Shown piece by piece: positions 14,685-22,498 of a stretch of DNA of 64,000 bases. The position numbers were made by a program, and so were the translations under genes. Within the stretch, counting starts at the first letter, position 1; each line of letters begins with the position of its first letter. This DNA comes from Corallococcus caeni (GTDB taxonomy: Bacteria > Myxococcota > Myxococcia > Myxococcales > Myxococcaceae), in assembly GCF_036245865.1 (NCBI RefSeq), contig NZ_BTTW01000006.1, forward strand, positions 248,001 through 312,000. The letters run 5' to 3'. The notes below the pieces were generated by a model. It searched no databases. It was not told the origin of the DNA and saw nothing but the letters and a program-made list of their open reading frames with translations.

Positions 14685-15392
14685 ATGAGGACGTCCCGGG
14701 ACAGCCTCCAGGGTCCTCCGGTGTACGAGCAGCTCACGGATGAGGAATTGTTCGCGGAGGTGTCCCGCCGCCGCGCCACGGGCGAGGCCGTGGGGACCCC
14801 GCTGGGGGCCTTGTGCGCGCGATGGGCGCGCCCGGCCCGCTACGTCATCAGCAGGATTCAGGGCAGCTACGGACGCGGCTCCCCGGCGGACGCCGACGAG
14901 CTCTTCCAGGACGCGGTGGGGAAGTTCCTCGACCGGGGCCTGGACCAGTTCCGGGGCGTGTCCGAGCAGATGCCGGGCAGGAGCGCGTCTCCCAAGACGT
15001 TCTTCCTGCGCATCGTCAAGCACGTCGCCATCGACTTCTACCGGCGGCACCGGGAGGAGCTGGCGCCCGCGCCGTCTTCGCCCGACGACGTGATGGAAGA
15101 GACGCCGTCCGAGGTGGCCCGGGCGGTGGAAGGCGCACGGCGTCGCGAGGAGCGCGCCGAGGCGCAGGAGCTGTACTGGGCCGCCTACGCCAGGCTCCAG
15201 CAGGAGCACCCCAAGGAGGCTTCCGCATGGGAGCTGTATCACCACGAGGACGTGGAGGATCACGAGGAATGCGCACGCCGTTTGGACATCAGCGTGGTGA
15301 ACTCCTACAAGCGCGTCAGCCGCGCCCAGGCATACCTGCGTTTGTACCTGCTGGAGTTGCAGCGGGACGGACTGCCGGAGGAGCCGTCGTGA
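14685..15392 (+). CDS. RNA polymerase sigma-70 family factor (ECF-like)
   Basis: About 235 aa from ATG 14685; ATG 14634 or GTG 14721 are also possible and no ribosome binding site decides. Region 2 is recognisable in 'DADELFQDAVGKFLDRGLDQF' and 'SPKTFFLRIVKHVAIDFYRRHRE' (core-binding and -10 recognition helix). Region 4 lies in the last 70 residues (EECARRLDISVVNSYKRVSRA), a helix-turn-helix for -35 recognition. The linker is Pro/Asp-rich. It is followed after 46 bp by a protein with zinc-finger anti-sigma motifs, the usual partner arrangement. It probably activates its own operon. Confidence 0.82.
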   Translation: MRTSRDSLQGPPVYEQLTDEELFAEVSRRRATGEAVGTPLGALCARWARPARYVISRIQGSYGRGSPADADELFQDAVGKFLDRGLDQFRGVSEQMPGRSASPKTFFLRIVKHVAIDFYRRHREELAPAPSSPDDVMEETPSEVARAVEGARRREERAEAQELYWAAYARLQQEHPKEASAWELYHHEDVEDHEECARRLDISVVNSYKRVSRAQAYLRLYLLELQRDGLPEEPS

Positions 15393-15438
15393 CGCCCCGC
15401 GGGGGGCAGATGTCCTCCGCCCTGCCCGGGATGTCGCG

Positions 15439-16629
15439 ATGAAGGGCGACGCGCTGTCCCGCTACCAGGCCCGGTACGCGCGCCTGGGCGCGGGCCCCCT
15501 CCCGGTGGGCGAGCTGTTGGAGCTGGTGGGGGATGTGCTGCGCCGCTCGGACCGGCTCGGCACCGACGGGGTGGAAGAGGCCTTGAAGGGCCTGGACCGC
15601 CCCGAAGTGGAAGCCTGGCTTGCCCGGCAGAAACCGCAGGCGCTCCAGCCGCTGCTCCTGCGTGCCGCCGAGGAGTCGATGGAGGTGGCGCTGGGTGAGG
15701 AGGGTGAGGAAGCGGAGCTGTGGCGCACGTCCGCGCTGGAAGGACTGGCCGCCCGGGACCGGGCCGCCTCCGCCGCCCGCGCGCTCGCCACCTGGGAGCT
15801 CTTGAAGGGCCCGCTGGACGGGGACGCACTCGCCGCTCGCGAGCGGCTCCTCGGGGCGCTGGGCCACCTGGACACCGCGCTGCGCTCCCGGGCGCGCTGG
15901 TTCATCCCGCTCAACGCCGAGCGGCGCGCCGAGCGCGACCTGCTGGACCCGGTGGAGCGTCCCGGCGCGTGGTGGTTCTCCGCGCGGGCCGGTTGCGATG
16001 ACCTGGTGGCGTCCTGGACGGGCCGCCCCATGAAGGATCCGGAGCACCTGAAGGACTGTGCCAGCTGCCGCGCGGACCGGGCGGACACCGCGGTGGTGGA
16101 CAGCCCCCCGCGCCGTCACCTCACGGACGACGAGCTGTGGCGGCTGGACTCGGGCGAGATGGGCCGCGAGGAGCGCGAGCGCGTGGAGGCCCACACGGCG
16201 GGCTGTGGCGAGTGCGCGCAGGCCGTGCTGGCGCTGGAAGAGGGCGACGCCGCCATCGACGAGGCGCTGGAGCTGGATGAGGACGGGGCGCAGGCCCCGC
16301 GCGCGGCGCGTGACTCCCGCGCGGACGTGGCCCGGCGCCCGGGCGCGGCCCGCCTGCCGGAGCACCGCGAGGTGCTGGAGGAGCGGCGCGACTTCCGCGT
16401 GGTGCTGGTGCGCGAGCGTCAGCGGGTGCGGCTGCTGGTGCAGCCCCTGGGCACGCGCGCCGTGACGGCCGCCGTCTTCCTGTCGCCGGGGCGTCCGTCG
16501 CTCAAGCCGACGCAGGGGCCGGAGGGGCTGTCCTTCGACCTGTCCACGGCGCTGGCCACCGGCGCGCACGCGGCCCACCTCACGGTGCAGGCCGGGCAGG
16601 AGACGCTGGAGCGCGACTTCGCGTTCTGA
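15439..16629 (+). CDS. Putative zinc-finger anti-sigma factor (soluble)
   Basis: 396 aa from ATG 15439. The N-terminal 200 residues are helical and unassigned. Then come two zinc-binding patterns: 'HLKDCASC' (H-x3-C-x2-C, about 204-211) and a fuller zf-HC2-like motif 'HLTDDELWRLDSGEM...VEAHTAGCGEC' (about 230-265). The HLTxDELW...E..VEAH...C..C form is that of anti-sigma zinc fingers. The C-terminal ~100 residues are beta-rich. No transmembrane helix is evident, so this would be a cytoplasmic anti-sigma. The position right after the sigma gene supports pairing. Confidence 0.7.
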   Translation: MKGDALSRYQARYARLGAGPLPVGELLELVGDVLRRSDRLGTDGVEEALKGLDRPEVEAWLARQKPQALQPLLLRAAEESMEVALGEEGEEAELWRTSALEGLAARDRAASAARALATWELLKGPLDGDALAARERLLGALGHLDTALRSRARWFIPLNAERRAERDLLDPVERPGAWWFSARAGCDDLVASWTGRPMKDPEHLKDCASCRADRADTAVVDSPPRRHLTDDELWRLDSGEMGREERERVEAHTAGCGECAQAVLALEEGDAAIDEALELDEDGAQAPRAARDSRADVARRPGAARLPEHREVLEERRDFRVVLVRERQRVRLLVQPLGTRAVTAAVFLSPGRPSLKPTQGPEGLSFDLSTALATGAHAAHLTVQAGQETLERDFAF

Positions 16630-16640
16630 CGTCCAGCGGT

Positions 16641-16665
16641 GAAGGAAGGGCAGGGCCCTTCCTTC
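16641..16665. terminator. Hairpin between convergent genes
   Basis: A perfect 11-bp stem GAAGGAAGGGC / GCCCTTCCTTC with a 3-nt AGG loop lies between the stops of the anti-sigma gene (16629) and the CIA30-like gene (16681). Its position suggests a bidirectional terminator. There is no T-run on either side. Confidence 0.55.
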
Positions 16666-16680
16666 CGCCTCCGCCCTGTC

Positions 16681-18096
16681 TCACTGGAGCTGCGAGGAGG
16701 GCACGTCCCGGCCGGACGAGTCGTACGGCTGGGGCGAGCGCACGGGCATGCGGGGCGGAGGGATGGGGCCTCGCGAGGCGCCGGCCCGCACGCCACCGGA
16801 CAGGAAGGCCGCCACGAGCTGCGTGAGCGGTGGCCGGGTGGCGAGCGCCACGCCGCACACCTCCAGCCACTGCCGTTCGAAGCGCCCCGTCTTCTGCAGG
16901 TACGCATTGCAGCCCTTCGGCGTGGAAGCGCCCAGGTCGCGCTCGAAGCGCTGCTCATCGGTGCCCCAGCGGATGCGGAGCGAGTCCGAGGCGAGCCGGA
17001 TGGACAGCGGCTCTCCGCCCCAGGTGCCTTCGATGAGCGTGGCGGCGCCGCCCGCGCGCACCTTCACCGCGAGGTCGCGCCGCTCGTAGACGCCGTTCAC
17101 CTCGATGCCGTGCTCGAAGAGCTCGTCGTCGAACTCGCCCTTCCAGGTGGGGCCCTTGCCGCGCACGAGCGGCGTCGCCGTCTGCACGCGCTGCGTGTCG
17201 AACCACGCGGTGCCCACGCGTCCCAGGGGTGCGTTCGCTCCGCCCTGGGGACGGGGCGCTTCCTCCAGGCCCTGGGGGCCGGAGGGCAGCGGCTGCAAGG
17301 TGGCGAGCAGGTCCGTCGTCTTCACCGACGCGTCCACCGGTTCGAAGCGCACGCCGCCGAGCCACGCCTGGCCGGTGCCGCTCATGATGAGGCCCGCCAT
17401 GATGGTGGTGGCCTCCAGGGGCACGTCCAGCACGACGTCGTAGCGCTTGCAGCCGTGGGTGCCCACGAGGGCGCGCGACTGCATGTTGTCGAAGGCGAGC
17501 GGCTGCTTGGGGTCCGCGCCTTCCACGCGCATCCACAGCCCCGCCCAGCCCTTCACGTCCTGGTGGCGCACGGCGGCGGAGAAGCGCAGGCGCTTGCCCC
17601 GGAAGTCCTGCGCGCTGAAGGCCTGCATGAAGGTGCCGAAGCTGTCCGTGGCCTGGGTGCGCGAGCGCAGGAACGCGCTGCGCGTGCCTTCGCACGGGGC
17701 GGTCTCGTCCACGCCCGCTTCGTAGTGCTGGGGCGCGCTTTCCGTGACGTACCAGCCCTGCGGCAGCTTCGCGCGCGTGGCGCCAGGCGCGGCGGGCATG
17801 CCGCCGGAGGAGGCGGGAGGCGTCGCGGGGGCCGCTGCCGCGCCAGGGGCCGTCGAAGAGGGAGCCACCGAGGCCGTGGTCAGCGGTGCCGCGCCGGACT
17901 TCAGGGCGGGTCCCGTGGAGCCGGTGGCCGCCGGCGTCGCGCCGGACTTCGGCACCGCGGCTTCGGGCGTGGCCTCCGAGGTGGACGCGAGCGCCGTCGT
18001 GGAGGCGCTCGCCGCGGTGGACGGGGTCTGGGCCGCCGCGAGGGGCGCCCAGAGCGCCAGCAGCAGGGCGGACATGCAGGAGCGTCGGAAGGTCAT
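16681..18096 (-). CDS. Exported CIA30-like (carbohydrate-binding-like) domain protein
   Basis: 471 aa from ATG 18096, with GAGGA upstream. The signal peptide is MTFRRSCMSALLLALWAPLAAA. Residues 25-110 are a low-complexity Ala/Ser/Thr/Pro linker. Residues about 112-255 contain 'LPQGWYVTESAPQHYEAGVD', 'RGKRLRFSAAVRHQDVKGWAGLWMRVEG', 'FDNMQSR' and 'IMAGLIMSGTGQAWLGGVRFEPVD', the pattern of CIA30/galactose-binding-like beta sandwiches often fused to AraC regulators. Residues about 290-440 are a second beta-rich region (TWKGEFDDELFEHGIEVNGVYE). It lies 11 bp past an anti-sigma gene, so it is probably the third gene of that sigma operon and a cell-surface target or sensor. Confidence 0.75.
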   Translation of the reverse strand: MTFRRSCMSALLLALWAPLAAAQTPSTAASASTTALASTSEATPEAAVPKSGATPAATGSTGPALKSGAAPLTTASVAPSSTAPGAAAAPATPPASSGGMPAAPGATRAKLPQGWYVTESAPQHYEAGVDETAPCEGTRSAFLRSRTQATDSFGTFMQAFSAQDFRGKRLRFSAAVRHQDVKGWAGLWMRVEGADPKQPLAFDNMQSRALVGTHGCKRYDVVLDVPLEATTIMAGLIMSGTGQAWLGGVRFEPVDASVKTTDLLATLQPLPSGPQGLEEAPRPQGGANAPLGRVGTAWFDTQRVQTATPLVRGKGPTWKGEFDDELFEHGIEVNGVYERRDLAVKVRAGGAATLIEGTWGGEPLSIRLASDSLRIRWGTDEQRFERDLGASTPKGCNAYLQKTGRFERQWLEVCGVALATRPPLTQLVAAFLSGGVRAGASRGPIPPPRMPVRSPQPYDSSGRDVPSSQLQ

Positions 18097-18107
18097 CTCG
18101 GAAGTCC

Positions 18108-18644
18108 TCACAGCGCGGCCGGCCGCGAGTTCAGCGCCACCTGGGTCAGCCCACTGGACGCGTCGTAGCGGGGGACCTCGCCCTGTCCACCGGGGTGGTA
18201 CACGAGCAGCCCGCGCGCGCTCGCGGACTTGAGGCAGTGCTCCTGCGTGGCCAGGTCCGGGCACGCGACCACGATGTCCCGGGGCCCTTCCTCCACGTCC
18301 TGCACCGCGACGACCGGCGCTTCCACGGGCGTCACGGGCGGGGGGGGCACGGTCCCTCCCGTCCGCAGCAGCAGGAACACGGAGGCCGCCACGGCGACCA
18401 GCGCCGCCGCGACGGCGGCCGGGCGGTGCCAGCGCGCGGGGCGCACCACGACGGCGTCGCGGGGCGTGGCGGCGGCGACCTCGTACAGCTGCTCCTCCAG
18501 CAGGGCCTCCTCCTGGAGCAGCCGCGCGCACGGCTCGCACGTGAGCGTGTGGGCCTCCAGCTCCGCCCCGGCTTCGGGCGGCAGCGCGCCCAGCAGGTAC
18601 TGCTCCGTGCGGTCGCGGGTGAGGTGGGGCGTGGGGCTAGACAT
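18108..18644 (-). CDS. Membrane-anchored zinc-finger anti-sigma factor
   Basis: 178 aa from ATG 18644, overlapping the sigma gene stop (18637-18639). The zinc-binding motif H32-x3-C36-x2-C39 ('AHTLTCEPC') follows 'YLLGALPPEAGAELE', the anti-sigma signature. One transmembrane helix (PAAVAAALVAVAASVFLLL, about 73-91) is followed by a periplasmic part rich in Pro/Val with two Cys (VACPDLATQEHC) and 'SARGLLVYHPGGQGEVPRYD'. It should hold the upstream sigma factor at the membrane and release it on an envelope signal. Gene order is sigma, anti-sigma, exported CIA30-like protein. Confidence 0.85.
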   Translation of the reverse strand: MSSPTPHLTRDRTEQYLLGALPPEAGAELEAHTLTCEPCARLLQEEALLEEQLYEVAAATPRDAVVVRPARWHRPAAVAAALVAVAASVFLLLRTGGTVPPPPVTPVEAPVVAVQDVEEGPRDIVVACPDLATQEHCLKSASARGLLVYHPGGQGEVPRYDASSGLTQVALNSRPAAL

Positions 18645-19278
18645 GGTTTTCCTCTTCGAGCGCGGTGCGCAGCTTCTTGCGGACCTCGCACAAAATCTGT
18701 CGCACGCGCTGGACGGACAGCCCGACGCGGGAGGCGACCTCGGCATGGGGAAGCCCCTGGCCGTCACAGGCCAGGAGGAAGACGTTGCGCGCGCCCGGCG
18801 ACACCTGCTCCAGCGCGTCGCGCGCCCGGGCCAGCTGCTCCTCCGACAACAGGCGCTTCTCCGCGGACTGCGCGGGGTCCACCGGCTGCTGGCGCTCCGG
18901 CAGGTCCTCCACCGTGCCGTCCACCGACTCGCGCCGCGTGCGCCGGGCGTCATCCGACGCCAGGAACGCCGCCTGGGTGAGCGCGAGGTAGGGCAGGCTC
19001 AGCTCCGTGAGCAGGCCCCGCTGCTGCTGCTGGATGAGCCGCGCCCACGTCTCCTGCGCCAGCTCCTGGGCCCGGTCCACCCGGATGCCCCGCGCGAGCA
19101 GCGACACCACCACCCGGCGCTGGTGCCGCGCGATGAGCGCGTCCCACGCGGCCCGCTCTCCCGCCAGCGCGCGCCGGGACAGGGCCTCTTCATCCGGCGC
19201 CGCCGGCCGCGCGACCCTGTCTGTGCCCTGCCGTGACTGGAGGGTCGTCATCCCCAAGCCCTGTACGGCTGCATCCAT
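18637..19278 (-). CDS. ECF-type RNA polymerase sigma factor
   Basis: 213 aa from ATG 19278 (GGGAAGA upstream); ATG 19251 is an alternative nine codons in. Region 2 reads 'AWDALIARHQRRVVVSLLARGIRVDRAQELAQETWARLIQQ' and 'LPYLALTQAAFLASDDARRTRRE'. Region 4 reads 'ALEQVSPGARNVFLLACDGQGLPHAEVASRVGLSVQRVRQILCEVRKKL', with a clear helix-turn-helix. The stop codon lies inside the start of the anti-sigma gene (8-bp overlap), so the two are translationally coupled. A GC-rich antisense frame running through this gene and far beyond it is not a gene. Confidence 0.88.
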   Translation of the reverse strand: MDAAVQGLGMTTLQSRQGTDRVARPAAPDEEALSRRALAGERAAWDALIARHQRRVVVSLLARGIRVDRAQELAQETWARLIQQQQRGLLTELSLPYLALTQAAFLASDDARRTRRESVDGTVEDLPERQQPVDPAQSAEKRLLSEEQLARARDALEQVSPGARNVFLLACDGQGLPHAEVASRVGLSVQRVRQILCEVRKKLRTALEEENHV

Positions 19279-19406
19279 GCCGTCTTCCCGTTGCGAGCCG
19301 CGCTGGTCCCCCGGGGACCGTTGTTGCCCCGGGCTCCCAGGGAAACGCGCCTCCAGGCCGGGCATATCGACGGAAAGGGGCAAGGGTGGCCCGGGGTGGG
19401 AGAATG

Positions 19407-19889
19407 TCAGTTGGTGGCGGGGCTCTCGCCGGAGGCCCACGGCTGGGAGGAGACGCGCACGACGCCCTGGCAGCGGGCACACACCCGGCCCTCGGCGTCC
19501 ATCAGCTTCGCGGAGGCGAAGACGGTGGACGGGCCGCCGTTGTCGATGACGGCCTCCACCCGGAGGTGGGGGCCGGTGGCGGGGCGCTCGAAGCTCATGG
19601 ACAGCTGGACGGTGGCGCAGCGGCGGGTGGGGTCCCTGAGCGCCGGGGTGCAGCCGATGGCGAAGTCGAAGAGGGCGGAGAGCACGCCGCCGTTGACGGC
19701 GGAGGCCCCCAGGCCGCCCCGGTGCTGCGGCTGCACCTCCGGAAGCTCCACCACCACCTTGCGCCCTTCGGGGAAGGACATCCGGGCGCCGAAGTGGCGC
19801 AGCGTGAGGCTCTGGTTGAAGAGCTCCGCGAAGCGGTCGAGCTGGGCCTGGGACGGAGGGGATGGGGCGACGGACGGGGTGTCGGACAT
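19407..19889 (-). CDS. PaaI-type hotdog thioesterase
   Basis: 160 aa from ATG 19889, with a strong AAGGAGGG Shine-Dalgarno. It has the hotdog-fold core 'QHRGGLGASAVNGGVLSALFDFAIG' (central helix with catalytic Asn/Gly/Asp region), followed by 'RCATVQLSMSFERPATGPHLRVEAVI' and 'TVFASAKLMDAEGRVCARCQGVVRV', the typical strand pattern of the PaaI/4HBT family. It probably hydrolyses an acyl- or aryl-CoA thioester in the cytosol; the substrate is unknown. It is monocistronic and divergent from the helicase gene. Confidence 0.85.
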   Translation of the reverse strand: MSDTPSVAPSPPSQAQLDRFAELFNQSLTLRHFGARMSFPEGRKVVVELPEVQPQHRGGLGASAVNGGVLSALFDFAIGCTPALRDPTRRCATVQLSMSFERPATGPHLRVEAVIDNGGPSTVFASAKLMDAEGRVCARCQGVVRVSSQPWASGESPATN

Positions 19890-20019
19890 GGCGGTGGGCC
19901 CTCCTTATATCCCACGCTCCTGCCTGTCCCGGGGGCGGACGGCCCGGCGTGCGCCAGGGTTGGCGGAAGACCCGGCACCGGCGTGCGAAAGACGTTAGAA
20001 GGCGGGGTTCTTCCCCCCG

Positions 20020-22356
20020 GTGGAAACCCCCGTGAACGCGCACGAAACCGCCCTCCTCGAAGACTTGAACCCGCCGCAAGCGGACGCCGTGCTCCACGGC
20101 GACGGCCCCCTGCTCGTGCTGTCGGGCGCCGGCAGCGGCAAGACGCGCGTCATCACCCGCCGCGTGGCCCACCTGGTGAAGGTGCGCCGCGTCTTCCCCT
20201 GGCGCATCCTGGCCGTCACCTTCACCAACAAGGCCGCGCGCGAGATGCGCGAGCGCCTCACCCAGCTGCTGGGCGCGCAGGCCAACGACCTGGTGGTGAG
20301 CACGTTCCACTCGGCCGCGGCCATGATCCTGCGCCGCGAGGCGGAGGCCGTGGGCCTCACCCGGTCCTTCGTCATCTACGACGACAGCGACCAGCTCAGC
20401 CTGGTGAAGCGCGCCATGCGCGACGCGGGCGTGGAGCCGGTGATGCAGCCGCGCGAAATCCTCCACCGCATCGACCAGGAGAAGAACGCCGCGCGGCTGC
20501 CGGAGGACATGCGCGTGGAGCAGGAGGACGTGCGCGGGCAGATCGTCAAGCGCGTGTACGCGGGCTACCAGAAGCTCCTGCGCGCGGCGAACGCGGTGGA
20601 CTTCGGGGACCTGCTGCTCTTGCTCGTGAAGCTCTTCCGCGACCGGCCGGACGTGCTGGAGCGCTACCGCACGCGCTTCACGCACGTGCTGGTGGACGAG
20701 TTCCAGGACACCAACCCCGTGCAGTACGCGCTCCTGCGCCAGCTGGCGCCGCCGCCGTCCGCGAACCTGGTGGTGGTGGGCGACGACGACCAGTCCATCT
20801 ACCGTTGGCGCGGCGCGGACGTGGACAACATCCTCCAGTTCCCCTTGCAGTACCCGGGCGCGACGGTGGTGAAGCTGGAGCAGAACTACCGCTCCGACCA
20901 GAACATCCTCACCGCCGCGCACGAGGTCATCTCCAAGAACCCGCGCCGCATGGCGAAGAAGCTCTGGAGCGAGCGGCCCAAGGGGGAGAACCTGGAGTTG
21001 CTCCTGCACCGCGACGAGCGCGCGGAGGCGCAGGAGGTGGCCCGGCGCATCCTGGCCCTCCAGCGCGAGGGCTTCATCAAGTTCTCCAGCATGGCGGTGT
21101 TCTACCGGACCAACGCGCAGAGCCGCGTGCTGGAAGAGGCGCTGCGGCTGGCGCGCGTGCCGTACCAGTTGGTGAGCGGGCGCAGCTTCTACGACCGCGC
21201 GGAGGTGCGTGACGCGTCCGCGTACCTGCGGCTGATGGTGAACCCGCGCTCGGACGCGGACCTCTTGCGCGTGCTCAACGTGCCGGCGCGCGGCATCGGT
21301 GACACCACCGAGGAGCGGCTGACGGACTTCGCGAACGAGCAGGGCCTGAGCCTCTACGAGGCCCTGGGCGAGCGCCACCGCATCCCCTCCCTCAACGCCA
21401 CCGCGCAGAAGCGGCTGGGCGGCTTCCACCAGTTGCTCCAGTCGCTGCACGCCTTTTCGCTGACGGCGAAGGACGCGGCGGGCGCGGTGGACCAGATGCT
21501 GAAGGAGTCCAAGCTCGTGGAGACGCTCGTCGCCGAGGGCAGCGACGAGGCGCTCACCCGCGCGGAGAACCTGAAGGAACTGCTGGGCGCGGCGCAGGAG
21601 TTCGACCTGAAGCGCGCGTCCGACATGGTGGCCACCGCTCAGGCAGTGGAGGCGCGCGAGGAGGAGGCGCCGGAGGGCGTGGACTCCGCGCCGCTCACCG
21701 CGGACGTGCCGCCCCTGCAGGCCTTCCTGGAGCAGATCAGCCTGGTGGGCGAGGCGGACGCGGAGGTCAGCGAGGGGCGCGTGGCGCTGATGACGCTGCA
21801 CGCGGCCAAGGGCCTGGAGTTCGACGCCGTGTTCCTCACCGGCCTGGAGGAGGGCGTCTTCCCGCACTCGCGCGCGCTCAAGAGCGAGGAGCCCGACGGC
21901 GGCGAGGAGATGGCCGAGGAGCGCCGGCTCTGCTACGTGGGCTTCACCCGCGCGCGCAAGCGGCTCTTCGTGAGCCTGGCGCAGTGCCGCTCCCTCTTCG
22001 GCGAGCTCAAGTACAACCCGCCCAGCCGCTTCCTCGCGGACGTGCCGCAGGCGCTCTTCGGCTTCAAGGAGAACGACCTGCCGCCCCCGCCGCGCGCCGC
22101 CGCCATGCCCCAGCGCCGCCGCAACTGGGACGACGACGAGACGGGGCCGCGCGTGGACCGCAGCTATTCGCAGGCGTCGTCGGACATGGACGGAGTGGGC
22201 GGCGACGTGCGCGGCATGCGCGTGCGGCATGAACAGTTCGGCTCAGGCCGAATCGTCGCCGCGGAAGGGTCCGGCCCCAACGCCAAGGTCACCGTGGAGT
22301 TCGGCGGGAACGTGGGCCTCAAGCGCGTCATCGCTCGCTTCCTCATCCCAGGCTGA
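20020..22356 (+). CDS. uvrD: ATP-dependent DNA helicase UvrD/PcrA
   Basis: 778 aa from GTG 20020. All SF1A motifs are present: Walker A 'GAGSGKT' (about 38), 'VTFTNKAAREMRERL' (Ia), 'VDEFQDTNPVQ' (Walker B), 'GDDDQSIYRWRGA' (III), 'LEQNYRS' (IV), 'LMTLHAAKGLEF' (V) and 'CYVGFTRARKRL' (VI). The C-terminal ~60 residues 'VRGMRVRHEQFGSGRIVA...VTVEF...KRVIARFLIPG' form the Tudor-like domain that in PcrA/UvrD binds RNA polymerase. It unwinds DNA 3'-5' in nucleotide-excision and mismatch repair and in clearing stalled polymerase. PcrA versus UvrD naming cannot be settled by sequence reading alone. Confidence 0.95.
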   Translation: METPVNAHETALLEDLNPPQADAVLHGDGPLLVLSGAGSGKTRVITRRVAHLVKVRRVFPWRILAVTFTNKAAREMRERLTQLLGAQANDLVVSTFHSAAAMILRREAEAVGLTRSFVIYDDSDQLSLVKRAMRDAGVEPVMQPREILHRIDQEKNAARLPEDMRVEQEDVRGQIVKRVYAGYQKLLRAANAVDFGDLLLLLVKLFRDRPDVLERYRTRFTHVLVDEFQDTNPVQYALLRQLAPPPSANLVVVGDDDQSIYRWRGADVDNILQFPLQYPGATVVKLEQNYRSDQNILTAAHEVISKNPRRMAKKLWSERPKGENLELLLHRDERAEAQEVARRILALQREGFIKFSSMAVFYRTNAQSRVLEEALRLARVPYQLVSGRSFYDRAEVRDASAYLRLMVNPRSDADLLRVLNVPARGIGDTTEERLTDFANEQGLSLYEALGERHRIPSLNATAQKRLGGFHQLLQSLHAFSLTAKDAAGAVDQMLKESKLVETLVAEGSDEALTRAENLKELLGAAQEFDLKRASDMVATAQAVEAREEEAPEGVDSAPLTADVPPLQAFLEQISLVGEADAEVSEGRVALMTLHAAKGLEFDAVFLTGLEEGVFPHSRALKSEEPDGGEEMAEERRLCYVGFTRARKRLFVSLAQCRSLFGELKYNPPSRFLADVPQALFGFKENDLPPPPRAAAMPQRRRNWDDDETGPRVDRSYSQASSDMDGVGGDVRGMRVRHEQFGSGRIVAAEGSGPNAKVTVEFGGNVGLKRVIARFLIPG

Positions 22357-22439
22357 GGGCCGGGCCGGCCGGTGGATCCGGTGTCGACAGCCGTTTCCAG
22401 TACCGATGTGACGCGACGCTCGGCCGGCCGGTGTACGGA

Positions 22440-22468
22440 TTGACTTCCTGACGCCTCCCCAGTGGGAT
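22440..22468 (+). promoter_or_regulatory. Weak candidate sigma-70-type promoter before the DUF1592 gene
   Basis: TTGACT (22440-22445), a 17-bp spacer and TGGGAT (22463-22468), about 30 bp before the ATG at 22499. The -35 is good and the -10 is poor (3/6). Confidence 0.25.
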
Positions 22469-22498
22469 GACCTCCAACGAACGGAGGCGCTTCCCCCC

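Noticed and set aside
19279-22230. Very long minus-strand open frame opposite the uvrD gene
   Set aside because: It is a high-GC shadow of the helicase, rich in His/Arg/Val with no domain; only its 3' end (18637-19278) is a real sigma gene.
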